DNA from: Fimbriimonas ginsengisoli Gsoil 348
GTDB lineage: Bacteria > Armatimonadota > Fimbriimonadia > Fimbriimonadales > Fimbriimonadaceae
Length of the DNA: 64,000 bases
Direction: 5' to 3'
Assembly (NCBI RefSeq): GCF_000724625.1
Contig: NZ_CP007139.1
Span: 4,278,001 to 4,342,000, forward strand
The stretch's first letter is position 1. Every line of letters starts with the position of its first letter. Under the pieces are notes generated by a model. It ran no database searches. It was not told the origin of the DNA and was given only the letters and a program-made list of their open reading frames with translations. Positions 51,465 to 60,023 of the stretch are shown piece by piece. The translations under genes were made by a program, and so were the position numbers.

Positions 51465-52163
51465 TCAGCGTTCGGCGGCAATCGCTCGCCGCACCGCGGC
51501 CTGAGCGAGCAGGCAGGTGGAATCGAGGGTGGGTAGAGGGGAGTTCGTGTCGTCGACGATCAACGGGATCTCCGTGCATCCAAGAATCACCGCGTCGGCC
51601 CCCTGGTCCCTGAACTTTTGGATCACCTGCTGAAACCGGGCGACCGAAGAAGGCTCGAAGTGACCCCGCACGAGCTCCTCCATGATGACCCGGCTGGTCT
51701 CGATCCGGTCCTCGATGGAAGGTCGTAAGTAGCTTATATCTCGGGCGGCAAGGCGTTCCGGATAGACCTCGCTCTCCACCAGCCACTTTGTCCCCATCAG
51801 CCCAACCCGCCGAAAACCGCGCCTTTGAGCGCTTTCGGCGACCACCTCGGCGATGTGGAGCCAGGGCAATGGTGACCGCGACTCCATATAGGAAAATGCT
51901 TGGTGGATCGTGTTGTCCGGGCAGATCAGGAAGTCGGCCCCGCAAGCGGTCAGCTTTCTCGCCGACGCGAGCATCAGCTCGCCGACGGCGGCCCAATCGC
52001 CTTGATCGAAGCATCGAACGTAGTCGACAAATGGGGGTGTATGCACCGAGACTTCCGGGTGCCGATACCGCCCCATGAGCCGCTCGCCCTCGGTGCACAC
52101 CGTTCGATAGCACAGTGCGGCGCCTTCTGTGGAACACGCGACGATACCGATGTGTTGAGCCAT
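51465..52163 (-). CDS. Aspartate/glutamate racemase family protein
   Basis: 232 residues from the ATG at 52163. GIVACSTEGAALCYRTV, FLICPDNTIHQAF with the first catalytic Cys, VILGCTEIPLIVDD with the second Cys. Like AspR/RacX. The catalytic Cys in the first half is in CPDNT, as in the family. Probable racemase of an amino acid. Confidence 0.87.
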   Translation of the reverse strand: MAQHIGIVACSTEGAALCYRTVCTEGERLMGRYRHPEVSVHTPPFVDYVRCFDQGDWAAVGELMLASARKLTACGADFLICPDNTIHQAFSYMESRSPLPWLHIAEVVAESAQRRGFRRVGLMGTKWLVESEVYPERLAARDISYLRPSIEDRIETSRVIMEELVRGHFEPSSVARFQQVIQKFRDQGADAVILGCTEIPLIVDDTNSPLPTLDSTCLLAQAAVRRAIAAER

Positions 52164-52210
52164 TGAGCCGATTATGGGAAGGTAGTATCGTCTGGCGTCG
52201 ACGTCGTCTA

Positions 52211-52308
52211 AAGTGCAGGCTCGACTTACTGCATGTCGGTCAGATGGCCCGGTTAGCCGATCGAGAGGTTCGGGAGATGTGGGTCCGAATCCCACCGTCG
52301 TCGCACTT
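52211..52308 (+). ncRNA. tRNA-like element of unknown type
   Basis: Between the racemase and the membrane-protein gene, the plus strand has a T-arm GTGGG-TCCGAAT-CCCAC (52279-52295). It also has a D-arm-like GGC-CCGGTTA-GCC (52247-52259) and an outer stem AAGTGC (52211-52216)/GCACTT (52303-52308). No seven-base acceptor, anticodon loop or CCA fits a functional tRNA. The last bases overlap the stop of 52307-53383. It could be a degenerate tRNA or a structured RNA. Confidence 0.45.
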
Positions 52309-53383
52309 AACCAATTACCGCGCGGACCTCTTCCTTATCCTTTTTGTTAACCCGCCAGATGAAGGCGTCGAGGACGTAGTGAGTGATCTGCGGCATCGTC
52401 AGCAGAGGGACGAGCAGCATAAGAGCAGTGGCCGAGGCGACGACGTGGAAGGACCCGAAAATGTCGGCATGTTCGCGCCAGACGAAACGGTCCCAAATCC
52501 CTTCTTCGAAATAGGCGAACGCAAACAAGGCGGCTAAATACAGCGGCACGTACTTGAGCTGGAAGAACCGGAGGAACCGATTCTCAGCGTACTTCTGGTT
52601 CGTTCGCTTTCGGTACTGGTAGATCCAGATGAGGGCGATATACGGAACGCCGTGAGCGACGATATTGATGAGCGTAAAGGTGAGGTCGCCGTTAAAGAGA
52701 ATAATTCCGGTTCCCCAAGCGGCGGCCGTCGCGAACAGAAGAAGGCACTTGCCGACGTTTAACTCCCCGGTTTGCTTCCAACGATACGCCTCCTTAATGA
52801 CAAATGCGGCCAAGAGAGCGATGTAGATGGCACGGAAAACAAGGTCGGGCCAGATCGTCGGAATACGGTAGACCTCGAAGTCGCTAAACCACTGAAAATT
52901 GCGTGGGTAGGTGTGCCAGTAGATGAGCGGATAGACCGTCGTCATGTAGATCGCCATCTGGTCGATCCGGTAGCTCAGGTCTCCACGCGGTTCGTTGCGA
53001 CGGTACAGCATGAAGAATCCGTACTGCTGCCGCACGAAGTGGTAGATCGCGAAGTAGGCGACCGCCGTCCAGAAAAGCGTTGGGCCCCACAAGGCGTAGA
53101 TAACCACCCCGCCCAACCAGCTCACGAGGGGTACGACCAGGTAGAGCTTGCGGCGACGCTGAAACTCCTCGCGGTCGAAATAGGTGCGGAAGAGGGAACT
53201 GTAGACGTGGGCGACGTCGATCCCCAAGACCAATAAGATCCACAGCCATGGCGGAGTATCGCCGATGGAGGCCAGCTTGCTCCCCCAGATCAGTACGATC
53301 GTCGTAATCAGAACCGGCGGACCGATGATGGCGCCGAAGTCGAATTTTTGGGAGTAGATCCAGGGGGTCGCGATTCGCATCAA
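52307..53383 (-). CDS. Conserved multi-spanning membrane protein
   Basis: 358 residues with about eight helices (IIGPPVLITTIVLIWGSKLA, WLWILLVLGIDVAHVYSSLF, LFWTAVAYFAIYHFVRQQYGFFML). Between helices are His-containing motifs (DVAHVYSS, YHFVRQQYG) that could bind metal or heme. It resembles uncharacterised fatty-acid hydroxylase-like or membrane-bound acyl proteins only in its His pattern. The ATG overlaps the upstream GyrI-like stop by 4 bp. Confidence 0.68.
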   Translation of the reverse strand: MMRIATPWIYSQKFDFGAIIGPPVLITTIVLIWGSKLASIGDTPPWLWILLVLGIDVAHVYSSLFRTYFDREEFQRRRKLYLVVPLVSWLGGVVIYALWGPTLFWTAVAYFAIYHFVRQQYGFFMLYRRNEPRGDLSYRIDQMAIYMTTVYPLIYWHTYPRNFQWFSDFEVYRIPTIWPDLVFRAIYIALLAAFVIKEAYRWKQTGELNVGKCLLLFATAAAWGTGIILFNGDLTFTLINIVAHGVPYIALIWIYQYRKRTNQKYAENRFLRFFQLKYVPLYLAALFAFAYFEEGIWDRFVWREHADIFGSFHVVASATALMLLVPLLTMPQITHYVLDAFIWRVNKKDKEEVRAVIG

Positions 53384-53856
53384 CGTAGGGGCATGTAGAG
53401 CTCCGTAATGAGCTGCTCGGGCGGCGTGTCGCTCGCATCGTTTACGTAAACCTCGAAGGCCGGGTTATCGCTGATCTTTCGCCGCAAAGTTCCCTCCACG
53501 TATCGAGTCAGGTCTGACCAAACCGGCGCCAAATCTTCGTACGGGCCGACAAAACGCGTGGTTGCGTACTCGCCGCCGGCAATGTCGTCCACCTCTAAGG
53601 GCAACCCTCCCGAGTTTCCGATTTGAAATCCTGCTGGCACTTCCACGCATGCCGCGGAACGTAATTTCGAAGCCGGAACGAAATCGGGGTTATCCCAGTA
53701 GATGCCGATGGTGCGCAGGGCGGAAACCCGCTGAGCGGTGACCCATTCCCAGAGCCGGTCGAACTCACCACCCAACTCATCGTATGGTCCGCGATGCCTG
53801 ATCAGGACGACGTGGATCGGCGCAAGCTGAATAACCTGAACGTTCATGGCATTCAT
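53380..53856 (-). CDS. GyrI-like small-molecule-binding protein
   Basis: ATG at 53856 (158 residues; 53847 and 53868 are alternatives). Two SHS2 modules: VVLIRHRGPYDELGGEFDRLW and ATTRFVGPYEDLAPVWSDL, with the conserved Gly-Pro-Tyr. The binding-pocket Glu is near the C-terminus (ITELYMPL). AraC-type effector-binding domain without DNA-binding part. It is coupled to the membrane protein gene by a 4-bp overlap. Confidence 0.86.
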   Translation of the reverse strand: MNAMNVQVIQLAPIHVVLIRHRGPYDELGGEFDRLWEWVTAQRVSALRTIGIYWDNPDFVPASKLRSAACVEVPAGFQIGNSGGLPLEVDDIAGGEYATTRFVGPYEDLAPVWSDLTRYVEGTLRRKISDNPAFEVYVNDASDTPPEQLITELYMPLR

Positions 53857-53868
53857 GCTAACCCACAT

Positions 53869-54066
53869 CGGGCGGCAAGCGATGGCGGTTGCTAAAGGCT
53901 AACGCGGGATCTGATCTCTGCGCCCCCATGGTGGCTCCGGCTTGTTGTTCGGCGCCGGCCGACATCAGTTCAAAGTAGCGGATGGGGATTCGGTTCGCCT
54001 GGCGATATCCAAGAGCGGGTCGGCGGTCGCCGATCAACACCTGCTGGGACGAAACTGATCGTGGGT
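53869..54066. other. Intergenic, possible minus-strand remnant
   Basis: About 200 bp before the GyrI-like gene. A minus-strand frame reads ALGYRQANRIPIRYFELM with coding-like flavour but no plausible start or family. Nothing else is seen. Confidence 0.25.
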
Positions 54067-54294
54067 CTACGGGGTCGATCGCTTCGACTTAGCCTTGGCG
54101 ATCACCGCGAGGGCTAGCAGACCGAGCCAGATTCCCGTGACGACGCCTCGGGAAAAGTCGGAGACGTCGGTATGCCCGCGTAAGAGGAACGTCGACGCCG
54201 AGACGATTACCAAAATGAGTAGGAATGGGCGAGGAAACCTCGCCAAAGGCTGTGGAACCACGGTTGAAATCTTACCCGGACCTCTTTTCTTCAC
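54067..54294 (-). CDS. Small membrane protein, 75 residues
   Basis: Two predicted helices (FLLILVIVSASTFLLRG and GVVTGIWLGLLALAVIAK) with a basic end AKSKRSTP. No family recognised. Divergent from the DinB-type gene at 54321 with only 26 bp between starts. Confidence 0.6.
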   Translation of the reverse strand: MKKRGPGKISTVVPQPLARFPRPFLLILVIVSASTFLLRGHTDVSDFSRGVVTGIWLGLLALAVIAKAKSKRSTP

Positions 54295-54320
54295 ATCGAA
54301 GCGACGAAACTAAGGAAGAA

Positions 54321-54800
54321 ATGGTGACGATCCACGACCATCTAAAAGCGAGGTTTGCCTTTACGAGGCAAGACCTGGAACAAGTGCTCGGAAGGCTAAA
54401 GGATTCCGATCTCCCATGGGCGCCTCGGGAAGGCATGCCGACCATCGCCGATCTGTTGCTGGAGATCGCCAACAAGGAGAAGGAGACCCTGGTATGGGTC
54501 CAGAAAGGGGTCTGGCCGGACGAAGACCCCGACGCCTTCGATACTCAGTCGGCGACCCTGCATAAGATCCGGTCCACGTTCGGATTGCTGAGAACGGCAA
54601 CGTATGCCTACATCGACTCGCTGAGTGAGGCAGAGCTCGAGGAGTCGGTTCACAGTCCGGAGAGGTGGTGGGAGGCGATGAGGCAGACCGAGTGCCCCCT
54701 AAGCGAAGTCCTCCGAAATATCGCCGTCCACGAGTGGTACCACACGGCGCAACTCGTCACCTACCTTTGGCTTCGGGGCGACGATCCTAAACATTGGTAG
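54321..54800 (+). CDS. DinB-family four-helix protein
   Basis: 159 residues from ATG at 54321 (AAGGAAG upstream). Four-helix bundle: HLKARFAFTRQDLEQVL, ADLLLEIANKEKETLVWV, TATYAYIDSLSEAEL, VLRNIAVHEWYHTAQLVTYL. The His of the metal triad is in the last helix (HEWYH). Such proteins may be thiol transferases. No signal. Confidence 0.78.
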   Translation: MVTIHDHLKARFAFTRQDLEQVLGRLKDSDLPWAPREGMPTIADLLLEIANKEKETLVWVQKGVWPDEDPDAFDTQSATLHKIRSTFGLLRTATYAYIDSLSEAELEESVHSPERWWEAMRQTECPLSEVLRNIAVHEWYHTAQLVTYLWLRGDDPKHW

Positions 54801-54809
54801 CTCCGCCGC

Positions 54810-56018
54810 CTATTCGGGAGACAAACCTCGACGATTCTTTGTCAGAAGACGTTTGGCCTCGAACCACCAGACGTCGTCGTTTCCACGGGGTATGACGCGG
54901 ACCGGGGGAATCCACTCGTGCCTCGGGAGGCCGTTGATGTGAAAGACCTGCTCGGTTGGGAACGCCACCGGGATGCCGGACTGCGGGAGGATAAATCGAT
55001 CGACGGCGCCGCGAAGGCCGGCCATTTGGGTGCCGACGACGGTCGCTCGATGCATCGCGTCGAAACCGATTGCGATCCCTTCTCCCATGCTGCTGGTCCA
55101 CCTTCCGACCAAGACGACCATCTTGGCGGTTACTGGAGTCTTCAGCCGGGGAGTCGCGTATTCGACCCAGTCGCGGACGGTGCCGGTGCTGCGCTCTTCC
55201 ACACGGTGCCGCTGAAACGGCATCCGATGTGAAATGTACAGCCCCATGATCCCGCGGGCGACGTCCGAGTTGCCCCCGCTCGGAGTGTTGCGCAGGTCGA
55301 GGACGATCCTCTTGGCCGCTCGCATTTGGGGAGTCGTAGCGTCGAAGGCTCTAATCAGATCGTCGTTGCCAAGGCTGTTCTCGATCCGAATGTAAAGAAT
55401 CCCACCTTCACGGTGCTCGACCGTCAAGACGGGCATCGTCTCATCTTTGGCCGCGGTCGGTAGTGTGAGGGTGCGGCTTTGACCTCTACATCGTAAGCCT
55501 AAGATACGATTGGCGTTCCATCGGCCGGCTAACGCCGAGTTAAGCGCCCAATCCCAGGCTCGGCGATCCGGACGGCGAATTCCCAGCCACTTTCGGCACT
55601 CCTCCCGGACGGAATTGCGATTGATCGAAGTGATTTCTTCACCGGCTTTCACTCCCGCTCTCGCGGCCAAAGACTCCGTCTTGACTTGGTCGACGATTGC
55701 CTTATCGCCTTCCCAATGCCCCACGACGTCGGTTCCGCTCGGGACGAGCCGAGGCGACGCATCGTCATTGGTGCCAAGGGAGGCATGGAAGTCATGGAGC
55801 TCGGCGACGACCTGTTCGAGCGCCCGCAGGAGAGCCGGTCGACCGCTCACCGAAGCAAATTTGGGGGCGTAGGCCTTGCGGAGTGCCTCGACGTCGATCC
55901 CGTCATCGCGGACGTATGCTCCGTAATCCCGCCACGAGTCGATGAGAAAATTGAGATCTTGGCGATGGTCTTCGGCGGGCGCGAGACAGGAAGCGAGCGC
56001 GAAAACAACCGTAACCAT
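54810..56018 (-). CDS. S41 family peptidase
   Basis: 402 residues with a signal (VVFALASCLAPA). A PDZ-like segment (LAARAGVKAGEEITSINRNSV) precedes the C-terminal processing peptidase core: GILYIRIENSLG, KRIVLDLRNTPSGGNSD and VGRWTSSMGEGIAIGFDAM with catalytic Ser310. The catalytic Lys is not certain. Secreted peptidase or retro-peptidase. Confidence 0.82.
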   Translation of the reverse strand: MVTVVFALASCLAPAEDHRQDLNFLIDSWRDYGAYVRDDGIDVEALRKAYAPKFASVSGRPALLRALEQVVAELHDFHASLGTNDDASPRLVPSGTDVVGHWEGDKAIVDQVKTESLAARAGVKAGEEITSINRNSVREECRKWLGIRRPDRRAWDWALNSALAGRWNANRILGLRCRGQSRTLTLPTAAKDETMPVLTVEHREGGILYIRIENSLGNDDLIRAFDATTPQMRAAKRIVLDLRNTPSGGNSDVARGIMGLYISHRMPFQRHRVEERSTGTVRDWVEYATPRLKTPVTAKMVVLVGRWTSSMGEGIAIGFDAMHRATVVGTQMAGLRGAVDRFILPQSGIPVAFPTEQVFHINGLPRHEWIPPVRVIPRGNDDVWWFEAKRLLTKNRRGLSPE

Positions 56019-56034
56019 ATTGAGCGATTATGGT

Positions 56035-57201
56035 TTATGTCAAATCGCGAATAATCGGATCGACACCCGGGCCAGTCACGATTTTGACGGCTGAACAATA
56101 GGCCATCAGGTCCTGAAGGGCTCGCTCTAACTCGATTAAGAAAGACGGACCCGGATCGCCCGGTTCGAAGTGCCAGCTACGCACTTCCAGAACGCCGTCG
56201 CGGCACCAGAACTCGGCGCGGGCGACCATTGCGTCGCCGAACAGAACCGGCAGAACGTAGTATCCCCATCTCCGCTTGGCCTCCGGAATGTAGATCTCCC
56301 AGGCGTAGTCGAAGTCGAATAGGTGGGCGACCATTTTGCGGTCCCAAAGGAGCTGGTCGAGCGGCGCGACGAAAGTGACGCGGGGGGCAGGGGATGGGGA
56401 ATCGAGGTTGGAGAGTAGTTGGGGCGTCGCGTGGGCTTTGATCCCTTCCACATCGACGGGAACGAGCTCGCCCATCTCGATGAGTCGTTCGATCGCCGCC
56501 GCGCGCGGTCCGGCGTAAACCTTGTAAGACCAGAGCTCCATCGGCGCGCTGAACCTCAGCAGCCCTACCGCCCGATGGCGCTCGGCGACAAGCTCTCGGA
56601 CCGCATCCTCGTCTTCCATCATCGGCAGCCGGTAAAGGTGGGCGGGGACAAGTCGCTCGGCAAGGTCGTAGAGGTGTTGCCCCTTGCGGCGTCCCGCCGT
56701 CATCACCTGCCCGGTGTGCCACAGCGCGCGCAGCACTCGTTTGGTTACGTTTGGGCTGGACCAGTGACTCTTCCACTCCGCCTTCTTTTCCTGGAAGCCG
56801 CACTCCTTCGGCATTAGCGGTCCTCGCTCCTCGAGGTCTTTGAGGATGGCGGTCACCGCCTCGGGAAACTCTTCGAAGATCTTCTGAAAATGCCCGCGAT
56901 GCCACTTATGAAAGATCCGCCGCCACGGCCAACCTTCGAATGGGACCAGCGACGCCTGCTTGTCCCACCCATCGTAGATTTGCCGATCCTCGTAGGCGGT
57001 CTTCTCCCAATCGCCAATCCGATATCCGGGGACACGGGCTTGGAGGACGAGGTCGTGGTTACAACCGATGGGGGCGATGGGGTCGAATTGGATGCTTCGC
57101 AGACGTTCGAACGCCTCCATCTGCGTAGCGCAGGGCGCGAACTGGTGTTTCACGAGCGCCCTGCGGGCGTCGGCTTTGGACAGCTTGATGGGGCTCGCCA
57201 C
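56035..57201 (-). CDS. Winged-helix DNA glycosylase, YcaQ/AlkX type
   Basis: 388 residues. SIQFDPIAP (QxD, Gln38-Asp40) near the N-terminus, three winged-helix modules, and PLDQLLWDRKMVAHLFDFDYAWEIY (the [FL]DxLLWDR core). This group removes crosslinked or alkylated bases. Start at 57201 overlaps the promoter of the divergent TrhO gene. Confidence 0.82.
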   Translation of the reverse strand: MASPIKLSKADARRALVKHQFAPCATQMEAFERLRSIQFDPIAPIGCNHDLVLQARVPGYRIGDWEKTAYEDRQIYDGWDKQASLVPFEGWPWRRIFHKWHRGHFQKIFEEFPEAVTAILKDLEERGPLMPKECGFQEKKAEWKSHWSSPNVTKRVLRALWHTGQVMTAGRRKGQHLYDLAERLVPAHLYRLPMMEDEDAVRELVAERHRAVGLLRFSAPMELWSYKVYAGPRAAAIERLIEMGELVPVDVEGIKAHATPQLLSNLDSPSPAPRVTFVAPLDQLLWDRKMVAHLFDFDYAWEIYIPEAKRRWGYYVLPVLFGDAMVARAEFWCRDGVLEVRSWHFEPGDPGPSFLIELERALQDLMAYCSAVKIVTGPGVDPIIRDLT

Positions 57202-57262
57202 TGGGGAACGGTACCTGTTCCAAGTTGCGCTAGTGGTTAGGCGCGTGGAAGGCGTCAGCCGT

Positions 57263-58201
57263 ATGACTGCCTGGCTAAAGGAGCCGAGCGCACCAGGTAC
57301 CTTTCAGAGCGTGGCGGGTCGGAGCGAATGGTGGGTTAGCAGCTTTTACAAGTTTTGCCGGTTGACCTCGGAAGAGGTGCAGGCGCACCAGACTTGGTTC
57401 GGGTCTTACATGGAATCCAGCCGCGTTTTGGGGCTCGTGGTGCTGGCGGAGGAGGGGATCAATGCGACGGTGGCGGGGGAGCGAGGCGCCGTCGACGTGC
57501 TGAAGACTTACGTCGAAGCTCACTTCGGCGAAGTTCGGTTCAAAGATTCGGTCAGCGAGATGTGTCCGTTCCACCGGGTTTCGGTGGACATCCGGCGAGA
57601 GATCGTAGCGAGTAAGAATGACGGCTTGCCACTGCCGCCGGGCGACGACCACCACCTCAGCCCTTCCGAATGGCACGCGATGCTGGCCGGGCCGAATCCA
57701 AAAACGGTCATCGACACTCGCAATCGGTACGAGACCCAGCTCGGGATGTTCGAGGGCGCGGTCGACCCGGATCTTAAGTCGTTCGGCGATTGGGGCGGAT
57801 ACCTCGATCGGGCCGAGATCCCTCGGGACCAGCCGGTGATGATCTATTGCACGGGCGGGATCCGGTGCGAGAAGGCGATCTTCGAGCTGCGTTCACGCGG
57901 ATTCGAAGAGGTTTACCAGCTTCGGGACGGGATCTTGGGCTACCTGGAGCAGTTCCCGGAAGGGAAGTACCGGGGCGAGTGCTTCGTCTTTGACGATCGG
58001 GTGGCGCTAGACGCGCACCTGAACCCGACGACGAAAGCGGGCATCTGCCCGGGCTGTGGCCTCCCGGCGACTAACAAATTCGATTGCGCGTGGTGCGGCT
58101 CCGTTTGTTTTTGCTGCGACGACTGTCGGCCGGTTTGGGAAGGGGTGTGTTCCAAGACTTGCCGCGACCGTATTCGGCGGCATGGGTGCCCAACGGCTTA
58201 G
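57263..58201 (+). CDS. trhO: tRNA uridine(34) hydroxylase, rhodanese-type
   Basis: ATG at 57263, 312 residues, close to the family. An N-terminal acylphosphatase-like domain (LVVLAEEGINATVAG), a rhodanese domain with catalytic Cys196 (YCTGGIRCEKA) and a C-terminal Cys-rich zinc region (GICPGCGLPATNKF, CAWCGSVCFCCDDC). TrhO hydroxylates U34 of some tRNAs with prephenate-dependent chemistry proceeding independently. The zinc tail is common in the family. Confidence 0.92.
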   Translation: MTAWLKEPSAPGTFQSVAGRSEWWVSSFYKFCRLTSEEVQAHQTWFGSYMESSRVLGLVVLAEEGINATVAGERGAVDVLKTYVEAHFGEVRFKDSVSEMCPFHRVSVDIRREIVASKNDGLPLPPGDDHHLSPSEWHAMLAGPNPKTVIDTRNRYETQLGMFEGAVDPDLKSFGDWGGYLDRAEIPRDQPVMIYCTGGIRCEKAIFELRSRGFEEVYQLRDGILGYLEQFPEGKYRGECFVFDDRVALDAHLNPTTKAGICPGCGLPATNKFDCAWCGSVCFCCDDCRPVWEGVCSKTCRDRIRRHGCPTA

Positions 58202-58379
58202 GGTTTTGCCCAGAGACGCGGCCTGTGGTGGGGTTCTGCGACCGCCTGCCGGGGTCGGGGAGGGTTGGTCGCTCTTTGCCCGGGTCTGCTGACCCGGGGC
58301 TAATTTCTTTGATCCCTCCGGGATCGGGGAGGGTTGCAGGCGGTTGCCCCGGCTCCGCGACTGTGGAAGGCGACCGAGT
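58202..58379. repeat. Palindromic repeats between convergent genes (family B copy 2)
   Basis: 58279-58308 equals 22054-22083. Adjacent CCTCCGGGATCGGGGAGG and GGGGTCGGGGAGGGTTG units are imperfect relatives. Confidence 0.65.
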
Positions 58380-58883
58380 CTAGGGCTCGGAAGGCGAGGC
58401 TGCGTTTACCCAGAGGATGTAGTCCGAGTCGATCGGCTCCACGCCGTGAAGCTTCAGGAGGCAGGCAATTTGCCCCCGGTGAAACGTGCCGTGGTTGATC
58501 ACTTGGAGCAAGGTTTGCTCCACGGTGAGGATGAAAAGGCCGCGGCGGGTGTCGTTGCGGATCTCTTCGGCCAGTCGCTCCGGGGTCAAGGTCGGAACCA
58601 TCTGCCGGTATCTCGCCGAAACTTCGCTTGCGTAAGACGCCGCTTCGGCAGGGGTGGAGAACGAATCCGGAACGACGTCGGGAACCGGCTCGCCCATGAT
58701 ACGCGCTCGGTAACGGTCACTCGCTCCGAGCATGTGGATGCATTGCTGCCTCACCGAACTCAATTCTCCCGCGAATTCATGGGTGAATTGCGCCTCCGTC
58801 AGGGCCGAGACCGAGGCGAACATCTGGTCGGTGGCCCACTGGTCGTACCGGAGCAAATCAAGGATGGGAAGTTCGGCGCCCAT
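58380..58883 (-). CDS. DinB-family protein
   Basis: 167 residues. DLLRYDQWATDQMFASV, CIHMLGASDRYRARIMG, TVEQTLLQVINHGTFHRGQIACLL. The His triad (HMLGASD, NHGTFHRG) is complete, the pattern of metal-binding DinB proteins. Confidence 0.86.
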   Translation of the reverse strand: MGAELPILDLLRYDQWATDQMFASVSALTEAQFTHEFAGELSSVRQQCIHMLGASDRYRARIMGEPVPDVVPDSFSTPAEAASYASEVSARYRQMVPTLTPERLAEEIRNDTRRGLFILTVEQTLLQVINHGTFHRGQIACLLKLHGVEPIDSDYILWVNAASPSEP

Positions 58884-58993
58884 GTCCGTTAATTTAGCAT
58901 TTGGAGTTGGCTGGGTTAACCGGCCGTCTTAGTTCAAAAGAGCGGAGTTGTGAAAACTTAACGCGATCCGAAAAGCGTCACTTATGCAGGTCA

Positions 58994-59794
58994 ATGATTA
59001 CTTCCATGATCTTCGCCCTCCTACACGTTGGAGGCCACGTTCTGCATCCGGCAGCGCCGGTCTCTCCATTGTGGGAAGAGACGCCGATGGAGCAATTGAA
59101 TCCCGGATACCACCCGATGATCCGGTTCGGCTCTTGGGAGATCACGCGATTTAACCGGTCGACTACGTACATGTTCCTGACGCCCGACATGGTCCAGCAG
59201 GGGCAGTTTCAGGCGAACGGAAACCGTTACTTCTTCCGAGCTGTGATGGCCAACGAGTTGGAGAACGCGGATAAGGACAAGCTGATCGCGGACATGGATG
59301 GCGGAACGGCCCGCGGCTTCAACGAAGCGTACGCCCGGTCGATGTCCAACTTCGAAGGCAACTATGATCGCTCCACCAATACGCTCACCATTAGTTACCC
59401 CGTGAAAGGGATGCTGCGGACCTTCCAACTCCATCCCACCAACCAGGGCGACGACCGGCTCCCGATGGCGGCTTCGGGTGCCGAGAGGGGCTTGGTTGGT
59501 CTGTGGCAGGCCCCGGAGCCATTTCCCGACAAGCTCGACGCACGAACTCGAACCAAGGTCCAGGAGGAGGGGCTCCAGATGTTCTTCCAAGAAGCGTCGG
59601 CCAGCGACGGAGCCCAATTCGCGGTCATCGACCTTCGCCCGGACCACAGCTTCCGCGATCACTCAACTATCGGTTCCTGGCAAAGAAACGGCTCTACGCT
59701 TACCATGTTCGCCAAAGGCAAGCGCCTCGACCTTCAAATCTCCGGGGACGGGAGCAAGCTTCTTTCCAGGGGAAAGGCCGTTTACGTTAGGTAA
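58994..59794 (+). CDS. Secreted hypothetical protein
   Basis: From the ATG at 58994, 266 residues; an upstream extension to 58901 is unlikely. A weak signal (MIFALLHVGGHVLHPAAP). The mature part has repeated beta strands (NRYFFRAVMANELENADKDKL, NTLTISYPVKGMLRTFQLH, GSWQRNGSTLTMFAKG). No family recognised. Confidence 0.6.
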   Translation: MITSMIFALLHVGGHVLHPAAPVSPLWEETPMEQLNPGYHPMIRFGSWEITRFNRSTTYMFLTPDMVQQGQFQANGNRYFFRAVMANELENADKDKLIADMDGGTARGFNEAYARSMSNFEGNYDRSTNTLTISYPVKGMLRTFQLHPTNQGDDRLPMAASGAERGLVGLWQAPEPFPDKLDARTRTKVQEEGLQMFFQEASASDGAQFAVIDLRPDHSFRDHSTIGSWQRNGSTLTMFAKGKRLDLQISGDGSKLLSRGKAVYVR

Positions 59795-59887
59795 TCACCC
59801 ATGGCTTAGTGGCGCACACGAAGGTTCACGAGGTGGGAGGACATGGGAGAAGGCCCTTCGCGGCTGGTCTTTGCTTGTCGGCCTGGA

Positions 59888-59990
59888 GGACCGCTGGTCT
59901 CCAGACCGGCTCTTCCGGACTCCCTCACCCCCAACCCCCTCTCCCTCGTTCGGCACATACATCCGAAGGAGGGAGAGGGGGCTCCGGAGG
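59888..59990. repeat. Palindromic repeats, family A copy and C-rich hairpin
   Basis: 59888-59912 is the inverted copy of 1217-1242. A second hairpin pairs CCCCCTCTCCCTC (about 59934-59946) with GAGGGAGAGGGGG (59970-59982). Both lie between convergent genes. Confidence 0.65.
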
Positions 59991-60023
59991 CCAAAGATAG
60001 GAAGGGCGCAGGGGAGGATCCTT

